From the NCBI GenBank assembly GCA_964608315.1, contig CAZSNF010000018.1:1-64000 (forward strand): 64,000 nucleotides of DNA, in the 5' to 3' direction. Positions 9,771 through 18,476 of this stretch are shown here, in pieces. Numbering within the stretch: the stretch's first letter is position 1; the number at the start of each line of letters is the position of its first letter. The stretch is from VXPQ01 sp964608315. Lineage in GTDB: Bacteria; Bacteroidota; Rhodothermia; Rhodothermales; VXPQ01. The position numbers and the translations under genes were made by a program. The notes under the pieces were generated by a model that saw only the letters and a program-made list of their open reading frames with translations, made no database searches and had not been told where the DNA came from.

Positions 9771-10561
9771 CAGGAAAAGAGGATATTTACCGGATTGCCC
9801 TTGCGAATGCCGAGCAGTTGCGCCGCATTGCCCGCATTGACCGCCACTTCGAGCAGGCGGCTGCTGTTGTACTGCAAAAGAGGTTCTCCGGTCTCGACGG
9901 CGGCGTATGCGAGCTGGATCCCTTCAAGGATGGTGTTGCCCGCAAAGCACTTGACGGGCCGGCCTGCCCGCCGTTCCTCCATCATCTCGCGAGAAATGTT
10001 CGTGATGCAATTGCCGAAACGGTCGATGTGCACTACCCACCCTTGTATGCCTTGATCGTCCATGATAGGCAGCGCCCATTTCATGGGAGTCAACTGGTCG
10101 ATGGCGCAGCCGAGGCGTTCGATGGGCGTACCGTTGGCGAGATGGGCCGCTGCGGGCGCAAAGATGTCGCGTCCGTGAAAGGTTTGAGAGGGGGCGTCGT
10201 TGCGCCAGTACTCACATCGGTCGAGGCGTACGCAGGCGTCGGGGACGGCTCCATCGAGAACCAGCGGAAATATGCCATTGTCCGGCCCGGTAAAAAAGTG
10301 TTCGCCGCAACGCAGCGCTACGGGTCGCCGATCCGTTCCTACGCCGGGATCCACCACGGCGAGATGTATGGCGCCGGGCGGAAAATAGCAGGCGGCTTCG
10401 CGCAGCACGAAGGCGCACTCCATAATGTCCTGCGGTGCGATCGCATGCGAAATATCCACGATGCGCGCATTGGGGCATAAGCCAAGGAGGACGCCTTTGA
10501 GCGTCCCGACATACGCATCCTGCGTCCCGAAGTCGGTGGTAAGTGTTATGATAGGAGACAC
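9770..10561 (-). CDS. SAM hydroxide adenosyltransferase (DUF62 / SAM hydrolase)
   Basis: Member of the SAM-dependent hydroxide adenosyltransferase/halogenase superfamily, which splits S-adenosylmethionine to adenosine and methionine. The N terminus ITLTTDFGTQDAYVGTLKG carries the catalytic aspartate, and the family blocks VVDPGVGTDRRPVAL, FFTGPDNGIF and GRDIFAPAAAHLA follow. The reading frame is open to 10705, but the extra residues come from a family A repeat. A GTG at 10561, directly before SPIITLTTDFG, gives 263 residues, a usual family length, and is preferred. The TGA stop falls on the edge of another family A repeat. Confidence 0.87.
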   Translation of the reverse strand: MSPIITLTTDFGTQDAYVGTLKGVLLGLCPNARIVDISHAIAPQDIMECAFVLREAACYFPPGAIHLAVVDPGVGTDRRPVALRCGEHFFTGPDNGIFPLVLDGAVPDACVRLDRCEYWRNDAPSQTFHGRDIFAPAAAHLANGTPIERLGCAIDQLTPMKWALPIMDDQGIQGWVVHIDRFGNCITNISREMMEERRAGRPVKCFAGNTILEGIQLAYAAVETGEPLLQYNSSRLLEVAVNAGNAAQLLGIRKGNPVNILFS

Positions 10562-10669
10562 GGCGGCGCAAGCAGTATCCTGATAGTCATTTGTGTCAAA
10601 GTACGAAGAAAGCAAGGTTTGGTTTTCGCGCGGCGCGTTTGCCGCGCGGGACCCGGGCAGGGATTGCGG

Positions 10670-10840
10670 TTCGCCGGAACGCGAGAGGCACTCTGGCTGT
10701 GTCATTTCTCATTACACGGGCCCTGCCGCATTGCTTCGTCATTCCTTGCCAGCGCGCCTCTCGCAGCCTCTGAACTTTGCACATTCAATCAGAGTATCCC
10801 AAGGATACTCTGAGCTTCGCGAACTGGATCAGAGTATTCC
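10670..10840 (+). repeat. Family A repeat plus a solo end pair
   Basis: Right half of family A, ending at 10799 (TTCAATCAGAGTATCC). It is followed at 10803-10840 by a 38-bp miniature made only of the two terminal repeats facing each other (GGATACTCTGA ... TCAGAGTATTCC), which could fold as a hairpin. The right edge is 11 bp before the YraN gene start. Confidence 0.8.
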
Positions 10841-10851
10841 CTGGAGGCATT

Positions 10852-11268
10852 ATGTCTGGACACGGAAAAGACATAGGCAAGCGAGGAGAAGATATTGCCG
10901 CTGCGTATCTGCAAGCCGCCGGGTACCGCATTCTCCGTCGCAATTACCGGTTCGGGCGCCTGGAGCTGGATATGATATGCCATGCCGCCCCCACCGCTCC
11001 TGCTGCTTCCGCCGTCTCCGCCGCCCTTTCCGGGAAAGGGGAGATTGTGTTCGTCGAAGTAAAAACCCGCTCCGGTTTCGGGTTCGGGCGCCCCGAAGAA
11101 GCCGTATCGGCAACGAAGCAACGCCGCATCGCGCAGGCCGCGCAGGCCTGGCTGCGGGAGCAGCGCATGGAGCGGACGCCGTGCCGGTTCGACGTGGTCG
11201 CTGTCGTACTGCGCAAAAACGCCGAGCCGGTCGTTACCCATTTCAAGCAAGCGTTTTGGGTTTCGTGA
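10852..11268 (+). CDS. YraN family (UPF0102) endonuclease-like protein
   Basis: A 138-residue protein of the UPF0102/YraN family, which has the restriction-endonuclease-like fold of Holliday junction resolvases. The family hallmarks are present: GKRGEDIAAAYLQAAGYRILRRNYR at the N terminus, the active-site-like GRLELDMIC and IVFVEVKTRS (D and ExK residues), and AVSATKQRRIAQAAQAWL. An Ala/Pro/Ser-rich loop of about 20 residues is inserted between the D and ExK strands, where most relatives have a short turn. The ATG at 10852 follows a GGAGG ribosome-binding site; longer in-frame starts run into the repeat. The cellular role of the family is not settled. Confidence 0.88.
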   Translation: MSGHGKDIGKRGEDIAAAYLQAAGYRILRRNYRFGRLELDMICHAAPTAPAASAVSAALSGKGEIVFVEVKTRSGFGFGRPEEAVSATKQRRIAQAAQAWLREQRMERTPCRFDVVAVVLRKNAEPVVTHFKQAFWVS

Positions 11269-11286
11269 GGCTATGTCGCCGTACGG

Positions 11287-11440
11287 AGCATGGCGGACGT
11301 GAAGCGCCCTTCGGGAGGCTGCGAGGGGTGCGCTGGCTGTGTCATTCCTCATTACATGGAGCCTGCCATGCTGCTTCGTCATTCCTTGCCAGCCCACCCC
11401 TCGCAAGCCTCTGAACTTTGCACATTTGATCAGCGTATCC
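11287..11440 (+). repeat. Family A dispersed repeat, right two-thirds
   Basis: Starts at ATGGCGGACGTGAAGCGCC and ends with the right terminal repeat ATTTGATCAGCGTATCC. Lies between the YraN gene and msrB and fills most of the 268-bp gap. Confidence 0.85.
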
Positions 11441-11536
11441 TGAAAATCGCTTTGTTCGGCGCGTCGCTTTTTTACAGGGCGTTTCCGTACGGGGGCGCCT
11501 CGCGCCGCCAAACCATCGCCAACCCGGTTTTACGAG

Positions 11537-11947
11537 ATGACCAGCAAAATCAGCAAGTCCGAGGCGGAATGGAAAGCCGCGCTTTCTCCCGAACAGTACA
11601 GGATACTTCGGAAAAAGGGCACCGAACCGGCGTTTTCCGGCGCCTTGTGCGACCATAAGGGGGACGGGACCTATGTTTGCGCCGCCTGCAGTCAGCCGCT
11701 TTTCGATTCCGACGCCAAGTACGACTCCGGCAGCGGATGGCCCAGTTTTTACCAGCCGGAGGACGGGGACGTTATCGAAACGCAGGAAGACCTTAGCGGG
11801 GGCAGGGTGCGCACGGAGGTGTTGTGCTCGCGGTGCAACTCCCATCTTGGCCATGTGTTCGAGGACGGGCCGAATCCCACCGGGCTGCGGTATTGCATCA
11901 ATTCCGCCGCGCTCGATTTTGAAGACGACGATTCGCCGACGGCATGA
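11537..11947 (+). CDS. msrB: peptide-methionine (R)-S-oxide reductase
   Basis: MsrB repairs oxidised proteins by reducing methionine-R-sulfoxide (136 residues, no signal peptide, so cytoplasmic). Two CxxC pairs bind zinc (C48/C51 in CAAC and C97/C100 in CSRC), and the catalytic cysteine is C120 in RYCINS, after the conserved SHLGHVF block. The substrate-binding YDSGSGWPSFY segment is intact. The stop codon overlaps the next start by 4 bp (ATGA), so msrB is translationally coupled to the downstream reductase. Confidence 0.95.
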   Translation: MTSKISKSEAEWKAALSPEQYRILRKKGTEPAFSGALCDHKGDGTYVCAACSQPLFDSDAKYDSGSGWPSFYQPEDGDVIETQEDLSGGRVRTEVLCSRCNSHLGHVFEDGPNPTGLRYCINSAALDFEDDDSPTA

Positions 11948-12939
11948 CGACCGTACTTTTGCTGCATCGCAGGGAGGGCCGGGTGGAGGCTTCGGTAAGC
12001 GAGATAGACGAAACCCGCTTGCCGGAGGGAGATGTGTTGCTCGACGTATGGTATTCGGGGCTCAATTACAAGGATGCGCTGGCCATTACCGGACGGGGCA
12101 AGATTATTCGCGGCGCCTGGCCCTTCGTGCCGGGGATCGATCTGGCCGGAAAGGTGCGCGTTTCCGATTCGGAGACGTACAAGCCGGGCGATCTGGTGAT
12201 CGGCACGGGATGGGGGCTTGGCGAATCCCATTGGGGCGGGTATGCGAAGACGCAGCGCGTGGATGCGGCCAAATTGCTCCCGTTGCCTGAGGGCATGTCC
12301 CTTGACAAGGCTATGCTGGCCGGCACGGCGGGACTTACGGCCATGCTGGCTGTGATGGAACTGGAGACGCATGGCGTGAAGCCGGGCCGGGGCGAAGTGC
12401 TGGTGACAGGCGCGTCGGGCGGGGTAGGAAGTTTTGCCGCGGGGTTGCTGCATGCGGCGGGATATAACGTGGCGGCGTCTACCGGGAGCCCGGACGCCCA
12501 CGACTGGCTGCGTTGGCTTGGGGCGGACCGGATCGTCGAACGCGAAGCGCTTGCCGCCGGCGCTGCCCGACCGCTGGATTCGGGGCAATGGGCGGGCGCG
12601 GTGGACGTCGCAGGCGGAAAAACGCTCGAAGCGATTCTGGCGGGTCTGAAGCCTCACGGGGTGGCGGTAGCCTGCGGACTGGCCGGAGGGCACGCCTTGC
12701 ATACCACGGTGTTTCCGTTCATTCTGCGCGGCGCGCGCCTGATCGGCGTGGATACGAACACCTGTCCCGGACCCATGCGCCGACAAGCCTGGGCGCGCCT
12801 TGCCCGCTGGATGACGGACGAGCGGGCGAAGCATCTTCTTGCGGATATGATCGGTCTGAGCGATCTTGCAGCGTATAGCGAACGGCTTTTGTCCGGCGCG
12901 ATCCGGGGCAGGTTGCTGGTGGATTTGCGAAATTGTTGA
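11944..12939 (+). CDS. YhdH/YhfP family quinone oxidoreductase (acryloyl-CoA reductase-like)
   Basis: NADPH-dependent medium-chain reductase of 331 residues. It shows the YhdH-family N terminus LDVWYSGLNYKDALAITGRG, the PFVPGIDLAGKV block and the Rossmann motif VTGASGGVGSFAAGLL at about residues 152-167. No zinc-binding cysteine set is present, as expected for this non-zinc branch. Known members reduce acryloyl-CoA or quinone-like substrates; the substrate here is unknown. Overlap with msrB by 4 bp indicates one operon, possibly linked to oxidative or electrophile stress. Confidence 0.9.
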   Translation: MTTVLLLHRREGRVEASVSEIDETRLPEGDVLLDVWYSGLNYKDALAITGRGKIIRGAWPFVPGIDLAGKVRVSDSETYKPGDLVIGTGWGLGESHWGGYAKTQRVDAAKLLPLPEGMSLDKAMLAGTAGLTAMLAVMELETHGVKPGRGEVLVTGASGGVGSFAAGLLHAAGYNVAASTGSPDAHDWLRWLGADRIVEREALAAGAARPLDSGQWAGAVDVAGGKTLEAILAGLKPHGVAVACGLAGGHALHTTVFPFILRGARLIGVDTNTCPGPMRRQAWARLARWMTDERAKHLLADMIGLSDLAAYSERLLSGAIRGRLLVDLRNC

Positions 12940-12985
12940 AATCCGCGATAATACAGGGCATTTTTTCGGGCAATCTTTCGGCATT

Positions 12986-13786
12986 ATGACTGTGCGGACG
13001 CTCCTTGCGGTACTGATCGTACTTCTTGTCGCCAATCTTGGCGTGGAGTTATGGAATCGCATGGATCCGCCGGAGGCCGTTCCATTGGAGGATGCGCTTG
13101 CTCCGGCCCCGTTTCCGCACGATCCGCAGTATTATGACGACAACGTCGCCGCGCTTCTGTCATATTATGACGACGACGTCGCCGCGCTTCTGTCATATTA
13201 TGACGACGACGTCGCCGCGCTTCTGTCATATTATTACGGCCTCGGTGCTTTGCCCCCCGCAGATGGGGAATTTTCCGACGCATTCTCTGCCGAATTTCCT
13301 GTCGATTCAGACGTTGCGTTTGCGCCTGATTTTTACGACTACGCCGGAACGCCTACCGTGGCTCGCATCGTGGATGGGGATACCTTCGAACTCTCGGATG
13401 GAACGATGCTGCGCCTGATAGGCATAGACACGCCAGAGGTACATCCTTCCGGCAAATTGAGCAGGGACGCAGAGCGCACTGGCATGGACAAGGAAACGAT
13501 CCGGGCGCTGGGGAGGCGGGCCAGCGCGTACGCCGCGGAACTGGCGCTCGGCAAGCGGGTCGAGCTTGAATACGGTTCCGGAGGCAGAACGGACCGGTAC
13601 GGGAGGACCCTTGCGTACGTATGGGTCCTGGACGAGCAGGGCCGCCGCCTGTACCGGGTAAACGACCGCCTTGTCGCCGACGGGTATGCGAATATCTACT
13701 CGGGTATTCCGTTCGAATACAGCGACGAGTACCTGGAATACGAGCGGGAAGCCCGCGAGGAAGGGCGGGGATTGTGGGGGGAGTGA
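12986..13786 (+). CDS. membrane-anchored thermonuclease (SNase) family protein
   Basis: A 266-residue protein with an N-terminal membrane or signal segment (TVRTLLAVLIVLLVANLGVE, residues 2-21), an acidic linker and a C-terminal staphylococcal-nuclease domain (about 120-266). The nuclease residues are visible: ARIVDGDTFEL (catalytic D), LRLIGIDTPE (R and E) and RTDRYGRTLAYV (second catalytic R). The linker holds three exact or near-exact copies of the 11-residue unit YYDDDVAALLS. The start at 12986 is chosen because the membrane segment begins there; upstream in-frame codons overlap the previous gene. The product is probably a secreted or periplasm-facing nuclease. Confidence 0.88.
   Translation: MTVRTLLAVLIVLLVANLGVELWNRMDPPEAVPLEDALAPAPFPHDPQYYDDNVAALLSYYDDDVAALLSYYDDDVAALLSYYYGLGALPPADGEFSDAFSAEFPVDSDVAFAPDFYDYAGTPTVARIVDGDTFELSDGTMLRLIGIDTPEVHPSGKLSRDAERTGMDKETIRALGRRASAYAAELALGKRVELEYGSGGRTDRYGRTLAYVWVLDEQGRRLYRVNDRLVADGYANIYSGIPFEYSDEYLEYEREAREEGRGLWGE
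13130..13228 (+). repeat. Three tandem 33-bp in-frame repeats
   Basis: Three head-to-tail 33-bp units starting TATTATGACGACRACGTCGC, encoding YYDDDVAALLS three times inside the thermonuclease linker. Units 2 and 3 are identical, and unit 1 differs by one base (D to N). This looks like recent slippage or unequal exchange, and copy number may vary between strains. Confidence 0.95.
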
Positions 13787-13790
13787 GTTC

Positions 13791-16616
13791 CTACCCCGTA
13801 CTCTGCATGGCCGCTGCAATTCCGTTGATGCTCAGGAACAAGGCGTGTCGCAGCGCATCCTGCGTTGCTTCGTCCTCGGTGGCCCGGTACCGCTTGATGA
13901 GTTCGACCTGCAGCAGGTTGAGTACGTCCGTATAGGGATTCCGCAGGATAATGGATTTCTGAATGACCGGGTTGCTGTCGAGCAATTCGCTTTGTCCTGT
14001 GATCTGCAGAATCATGTCCCGCGCCTGGCGAAAATCCTCCTCGATCTGTTTATGGATGCGCGCGCTCTCCGGGGAATTTTCCAGTTCCCGGTAATGCTGA
14101 GAGATTGCGAATCGCGCCCGCGCCATTTCCCGTTGCGCGCTGTTCACGACGGCCCGGAAGAAGGTCCATTCCCGGAAGAGCGCCTGGAGCCGGAGGAGGA
14201 TTGCCGGGTCTTCGTCGGCGAGCGCGGCCAGACCGCGGCCCGTTCCGAACCACCCCGGCAGCGTGTATCGCGTCTGGGTCCATGCGAAGACCCACGGGAT
14301 GGCCCGCAACGATTCGAAGGGCGCCTCGTGCGCGGACCCCCGCGAAACCGGACGCGAGGCGATAGGCAAACGGCTTATCTGCTCGATAGGCGTGACGCCG
14401 GTATACCATGACCACAGTGCGGGGTCTTCGATGAGCGTCCGATAGGCTTCCATGGAGCGCTCGGCGATGCGGTCTAGCGCTTCGACATTTTCGGCGGCTG
14501 TTCCATAGTCGTTTTCGCCATTGCTCCGCGCTCCCGCCGCCGTGCTCACAATCATGGCGCTGACGATCTGTTCGAGGTGCCGCCGCGCGATGTCCGGCAG
14601 CGCATACCGGAACGAGATCACCTCTCCCTGCTCAGTAAACCGGATTTGCCCGTTATGCACGACGGGGGGCATGGCGAGAATAGCCTGATTGGCCCGGCCG
14701 CCGCCTCGTCCGACCGTGCCGCCTCGCCCGTGAAACAGCCTTAGCGTGACCCTGTGTTCCCTGCATACGACGCCGAGGGCTTTCTGGGCCTTGTGCAGCG
14801 CCCAGTTGGCCATCCAGTATCCCCCGTCCTTGTTCGAATCCGAGTAGCCCAGCATGATTTCCTGAAAACGCCCGCGGGATTCGAGGTGCCTGGCGTATAC
14901 CGGATTGGCGAAGAGCGCGGCCATGAGCGTGTCCGCCTCAGCCAGGTCCTCTATCGTTTCGAAGAGCGGCACGATATCGAGCGGGCAGTACAGTTCCCCG
15001 TCCTGTATGCGCCAGAGTCCAACCACTTTCGCCAGCAACATGGCTTCCAGCACGTCGCTCACGGTATGCGTCATGCTGATGACGTAACTTCCCATGGCGG
15101 CCGGTTCTCGCTGGACGATTTCCCGGATCGCCTCGAAACTTTCCACGACTTGCTGCGCCATGCCGGAGAGCTGCGCGTCGCGGGGAAGCAGGGCGCGCGG
15201 ATTTTCCAGCTCGGCGGCCAGCAGTTCGACTTTTTCGGACTCGTCGAGGCGGGCGTAGTCGTCGTGCGCGTTTGCGGCGCGCAGGATAGCGGCGACGGCT
15301 TGCTCGTGTATGCGGCTGTGCTGCCGTACGTCGAGCGCCGCCATATGAAATCCGAACGTGCGCGCTCGCACGAGCATGCGTTGCAATCGACCGGCTTCGG
15401 TGCAGGTTTCGCAGCCCGTTTCGACAAGGCATTTCCGGAGCAGCTCCAGGTCCTCGACAAAAGCCGCGCTGGCGTAGTCGCATGGCTCGGCGGCTCCCGG
15501 GCGCTTCCCGTCCTGCGCGGTTTCCACTTGCTCTGCAAGCCGGCGCAGGCGCTCCGCCATGTAGCTTATCTTGAGTCGGTACGGCTCGTGGCGGTAGATT
15601 CGTTTGCTCCTTGCGTCGAGGTCGATCATCTCCGCATCGGCGGCGATGGCGTCGTGCAGCGTATGCGGGATGGAAACTTGCCGGTCCGAGATGCTGAGTT
15701 CCCGCCGCAATTCCACCAGTTCGTCAAGAAAGAGGCGTATGGCGGCGAGACGCTGTTTGGCGAAGGTCCGCCGCGTTACGTCCGCCGTGACGTTCGGATT
15801 GCCGTCCCGATCGCTGCCGATCCAGGATCGATACCGCAGAAATACGGGAATGTCGCCCGCCGCCCCGTAATAAGCATGCAGTCCCCGTCGTATGTCGTCG
15901 TATATGTCCGGGACGGTTTCCCGAATCGCGTTGCGCAGGAAATACAGTCCCTGATCTACTTCGTCGTCTACGCTGGGCCTGTCCGCGCGAATCTCGTCGG
16001 TGGAGAGCAGCAGGGATATCTGGTTCTGGATATCCGTCAGGACATGTTCTTTTTCTCGTGGCGTCAGTTGCTCCCGGTTCAGTCGGGACAGTATTCGGGA
16101 GATGTGCTGCTGCTTGTACAGGATGCTGAGCCGCCGCGCTTCGGTGGGATGCGCCGTCAGCGTAGGCTGGATATCCAGTCGGCGGAGGAGCGCCAGCGTC
16201 TCTTTGCGGGAATATCCTTGTTCCTTGAGATGGCGAATAGCCTCCAGGATGGATTCCGCCCGGGGGTTTTCCGGCGATCCGGCCCGCGCCCGGTCCCGGT
16301 TGATCCGAATGATTTCCTCCTGCTCGGCCTGGTTCACCAGATGGAAGAACGCGGTGTAGGCGCGAAGCATCCAGAGAATATCCTCGTTGCCAAGCTGCGC
16401 AATGCGGTTTTTCGCCTTTATGCGGGACGCCGGGGCATTCTCCGCTACCGATTGCTTGCAGAGCATCCGTAACTCTTCCGCCAGGTCAAGGACATGTTGT
16501 CCCGCCTGCTGGCGTATCGCTTGCCCAAGTAGCGCGCCAAGAAGATTGACCTGGCGGCTCAACGGGCGCGATATGCCCGTGCCCTCTGCTTCGACGTCAA
16601 GCCCCGAAAGCTGCAT
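13791..16616 (-). CDS. ppc: phosphoenolpyruvate carboxylase
   Basis: Anaplerotic enzyme fixing bicarbonate onto PEP to form oxaloacetate (941 residues, full length). Catalytic signatures are intact: LTAHPTEARR with the essential histidine near residue 153, IGSDRDGNPNVTADVT, and the glycine-rich FHGRGGTVGRGGG loop near residue 627. The C terminus LSINGIAAAMQSTG matches the family's conserved end. The gene is monocistronic here, convergent with the thermonuclease gene (4-bp gap), and followed on its 5' side by the DUF2911 gene on the same strand. Confidence 0.96.
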   Translation of the reverse strand: MQLSGLDVEAEGTGISRPLSRQVNLLGALLGQAIRQQAGQHVLDLAEELRMLCKQSVAENAPASRIKAKNRIAQLGNEDILWMLRAYTAFFHLVNQAEQEEIIRINRDRARAGSPENPRAESILEAIRHLKEQGYSRKETLALLRRLDIQPTLTAHPTEARRLSILYKQQHISRILSRLNREQLTPREKEHVLTDIQNQISLLLSTDEIRADRPSVDDEVDQGLYFLRNAIRETVPDIYDDIRRGLHAYYGAAGDIPVFLRYRSWIGSDRDGNPNVTADVTRRTFAKQRLAAIRLFLDELVELRRELSISDRQVSIPHTLHDAIAADAEMIDLDARSKRIYRHEPYRLKISYMAERLRRLAEQVETAQDGKRPGAAEPCDYASAAFVEDLELLRKCLVETGCETCTEAGRLQRMLVRARTFGFHMAALDVRQHSRIHEQAVAAILRAANAHDDYARLDESEKVELLAAELENPRALLPRDAQLSGMAQQVVESFEAIREIVQREPAAMGSYVISMTHTVSDVLEAMLLAKVVGLWRIQDGELYCPLDIVPLFETIEDLAEADTLMAALFANPVYARHLESRGRFQEIMLGYSDSNKDGGYWMANWALHKAQKALGVVCREHRVTLRLFHGRGGTVGRGGGRANQAILAMPPVVHNGQIRFTEQGEVISFRYALPDIARRHLEQIVSAMIVSTAAGARSNGENDYGTAAENVEALDRIAERSMEAYRTLIEDPALWSWYTGVTPIEQISRLPIASRPVSRGSAHEAPFESLRAIPWVFAWTQTRYTLPGWFGTGRGLAALADEDPAILLRLQALFREWTFFRAVVNSAQREMARARFAISQHYRELENSPESARIHKQIEEDFRQARDMILQITGQSELLDSNPVIQKSIILRNPYTDVLNLLQVELIKRYRATEDEATQDALRHALFLSINGIAAAMQSTG

Positions 16617-16700
16617 CGCGTGTCCGCATCGTGATTGCGACGAGCAGCCTTGCGAGGCGTCGTCTTGCAGGAAGCATTTATCGAAAATATGGCGCCGAAA

Positions 16701-17285
16701 CTATTCCGCAGGCGTTACGGGAATCGACACGCTCGTTTGATCCCACATCATGGAAAGCGTGGCCGCAGAGCCTTCCTCGTTGGCTTCGAGGCTGATGGTG
16801 AAGGCTTCGTGGATGCTTTCGGTCATGCTTGTCGGGGTTTCCAGGCGCAGGACGTCGTGCTCGTCCGAATAGGAAAAGGCGCCCCACATGCCCAGGCCGG
16901 CGTTCACGATCAGGGTCCATGCTTCCTCATTCGGGATGACGAGAAGGGCATAGGTGCCTGCGGCCAGGTCCATGTCTCCGAGCCGGACATCTTGCGTGAC
17001 CGTCATTTCCGTGGCCTCGTTGGCGCCCAGACGCCAAACCTCGCCGAACGGCACAAGGCCCCCGAAAATTTCCCGGTCGCGTTTCCGGGGCGATCCGTAG
17101 TGGATGCTGGCGTAGGTTCCGTCGCTGAAGGAGGTCTGCGTAACGGCCCGCGGACTCATCGGATTAGGCGGCGGAACGACATCCATCGTAACGGCGTCTT
17201 GCGCCGCGACAGCGCGCGCGCCGAAAACGAGGAGGGCTGCCGTAACGAGCAGGGGCAACAGGGTGCGGGGTATGGATACAGGCAT
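16701..17285 (-). CDS. DUF2911 domain exported protein
   Basis: A 194-residue protein with a signal peptide (PRTLLPLLVTAALLVFGARAVAA). The DUF2911 core follows, with the family motifs IHYGSPRKRDREIFGGLVPF and EVWRLGANEATEMT, then the DLAAGTYALLVIP strand. The function of DUF2911 is not established; an envelope location is predicted. The frame is open upstream to 17498, but that extension is a translated family A repeat, so the ATG at 17285 just before the signal peptide is chosen. Confidence 0.85.
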   Translation of the reverse strand: MPVSIPRTLLPLLVTAALLVFGARAVAAQDAVTMDVVPPPNPMSPRAVTQTSFSDGTYASIHYGSPRKRDREIFGGLVPFGEVWRLGANEATEMTVTQDVRLGDMDLAAGTYALLVIPNEEAWTLIVNAGLGMWGAFSYSDEHDVLRLETPTSMTESIHEAFTISLEANEEGSAATLSMMWDQTSVSIPVTPAE

Positions 17286-17338
17286 AGCGTTGTCTGGTGG
17301 GTTGGATAACGTTGATGAAAATCGTTGGAAGGTTTTGA

Positions 17339-17592
17339 GGAACCTCTGATTAATTCTACTTCGATCAGCGCTTCGCGTTCGCGCGTACAGCGACATTATG
17401 ACGGCGTCGTTGCAATCAGCGGCATACGCTACGGATTCGGGCGCAGCGGACGCGAAGCACCCTTCGGGAGGCTGCGAGGAACGCTCTGGCCGCGTCATTC
17501 CTCATTATGCGGGGCCTGCCGCATTGCTTCGTCATTCCTTGCCAGCGCGTCCCTCGCAGCCTCTGAACGTTGCAGAATTAATCAGAGGTTCC
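17339..17592 (+). mobile_element. Family A MITE-like element, complete (GGAACC-ended variant)
   Basis: A complete 254-bp copy with perfect 19-bp inverted ends, GGAACCTCTGATTAATTCT at the left and its exact complement at the right. Other copies end in GGATACTCTGATTAAATCT. Here both ends carry the same substitutions, so the ends have changed together. It occupies most of the 331-bp gap between the DUF2911 gene and the downstream lipoprotein gene. Confidence 0.85.
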
Positions 17593-17616
17593 CCGAATAT
17601 ACGACAGGGAGCGTAT

Positions 17617-18420
17617 CTATTCGCGTGTTTTCTCTACGACGATGTTCGTTTTTTCGATGACAGAGACCGTGTCCAGTTCCTGAATAGCCAGCAGGCTGTC
17701 CATGCGCTCAATAGGATCTCCCGGCGCGGCGATCGTTTCCGAGGTGAAATTCAGGTAATTCTGGAACCGGATGCCGCCCACGGTACGCGCATTGTATGCC
17801 TCCCGGAAGCGCGTCCCTGCATCGCTTGTTTCATAATCGTAGGCGAAATAGTCCATGGTGTGGCGGTCGCGGTGGAACCAGTACACGTATCGGTCCTGGT
17901 AATCGTCGCCGCCGCCCTCCCGCTCGAAGGTGACCTCGATTTCATGGTACGGCTCGCCAAGTATGTTTTCTTCGGACAGGTATCGGGCCTGTACCGCCTC
18001 GTCGGTCAACTTGAAGGGCAATAGCATGAAGTAGGACACGGCGTTGAGCGAGGAGGCGTAGCTGGAATCGGCCTCTTCGGAGAGTTCTGTGCGCACTCCG
18101 TCTATTTCCCGGTAGAAGCCGTCGTTGGTCAGTATGTCCCGAATGTGTCCGGCGGAGTCCGGGCGCTCGCGTTCGTACTGGAACATTCCTCCGTTCAGTA
18201 TGATGGTGTAATGATATTCCCGGAAGTCGAACTCGATCTTCACGCGGTCCGCGTGTTCGCCGCCGTGCGCAAGCGCCGCCTGCCGTATGATGGACTCGGC
18301 CTTGCCGGGGGCGGAAGCCTCTTCGGAAGGGTCGCCGTCGCAGGCTGCAAGGGCCAGCAGCGCGCCGGCGAGGAGGGCGGTCGCTGCATGGGTTGACAAA
18401 CGGGTTGATACGCGAAGCAT
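17617..18420 (-). CDS. lipoprotein, DUF6503-like
   Basis: A 267-residue lipoprotein: the signal peptide ends in a lipobox LALAAC, with the modified cysteine near residue 27. The body resembles DUF6503 proteins, with AALAHGG near the start, FDFREYHYTIILNGGMFQYER, and alternating strands to the end, suggesting an all-beta LolA/LppX-like fold. The function is unknown. It lies 53 bp downstream of the M1 peptidase on the same strand, with a perfect palindrome between them. Confidence 0.7.
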   Translation of the reverse strand: MLRVSTRLSTHAATALLAGALLALAACDGDPSEEASAPGKAESIIRQAALAHGGEHADRVKIEFDFREYHYTIILNGGMFQYERERPDSAGHIRDILTNDGFYREIDGVRTELSEEADSSYASSLNAVSYFMLLPFKLTDEAVQARYLSEENILGEPYHEIEVTFEREGGGDDYQDRYVYWFHRDRHTMDYFAYDYETSDAGTRFREAYNARTVGGIRFQNYLNFTSETIAAPGDPIERMDSLLAIQELDTVSVIEKTNIVVEKTRE

Positions 18421-18454
18421 TGTTTCGTCGGGATAGGTAAAATGGAGGGCGCGT

Positions 18455-18476
18455 TAGGGCCTGTTAACAGGCCCTA
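18455..18476. repeat. Family B ends fused into a perfect 22-bp palindrome
   Basis: TAGGGCCTGTTAACAGGCCC plus TA is self-complementary over 22 bp and equals two outer halves of family B joined tip to tip, as after loss of the interior. It supplies the TAG stop codon of the M1 peptidase gene. It could act as a hairpin after that gene, but no T-run follows. Confidence 0.75.

Noticed and set aside
9683..10480. Long plus-strand open frame (265 codons)
   Set aside because: It is antisense to the SAM hydrolase, whose motifs are clear on the minus strand.
10789..11511. Minus-strand open frame of 240 codons across yraN
   Set aside because: It translates two family A repeats and the complement of yraN.
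13130..13228. Short regularly repeated sequence that could suggest a CRISPR array
   Set aside because: The units are contiguous with no spacers and are in frame within the thermonuclease gene.
14754..16472. Long plus-strand open frame (572 codons)
   Set aside because: Antisense to ppc; it is a by-product of GC-rich coding sequence and shows no family motifs.
18455..18476. Perfect palindrome considered as an intrinsic terminator
   Set aside because: It lacks a following T-run and is better explained as fused ends of the dispersed family B element.
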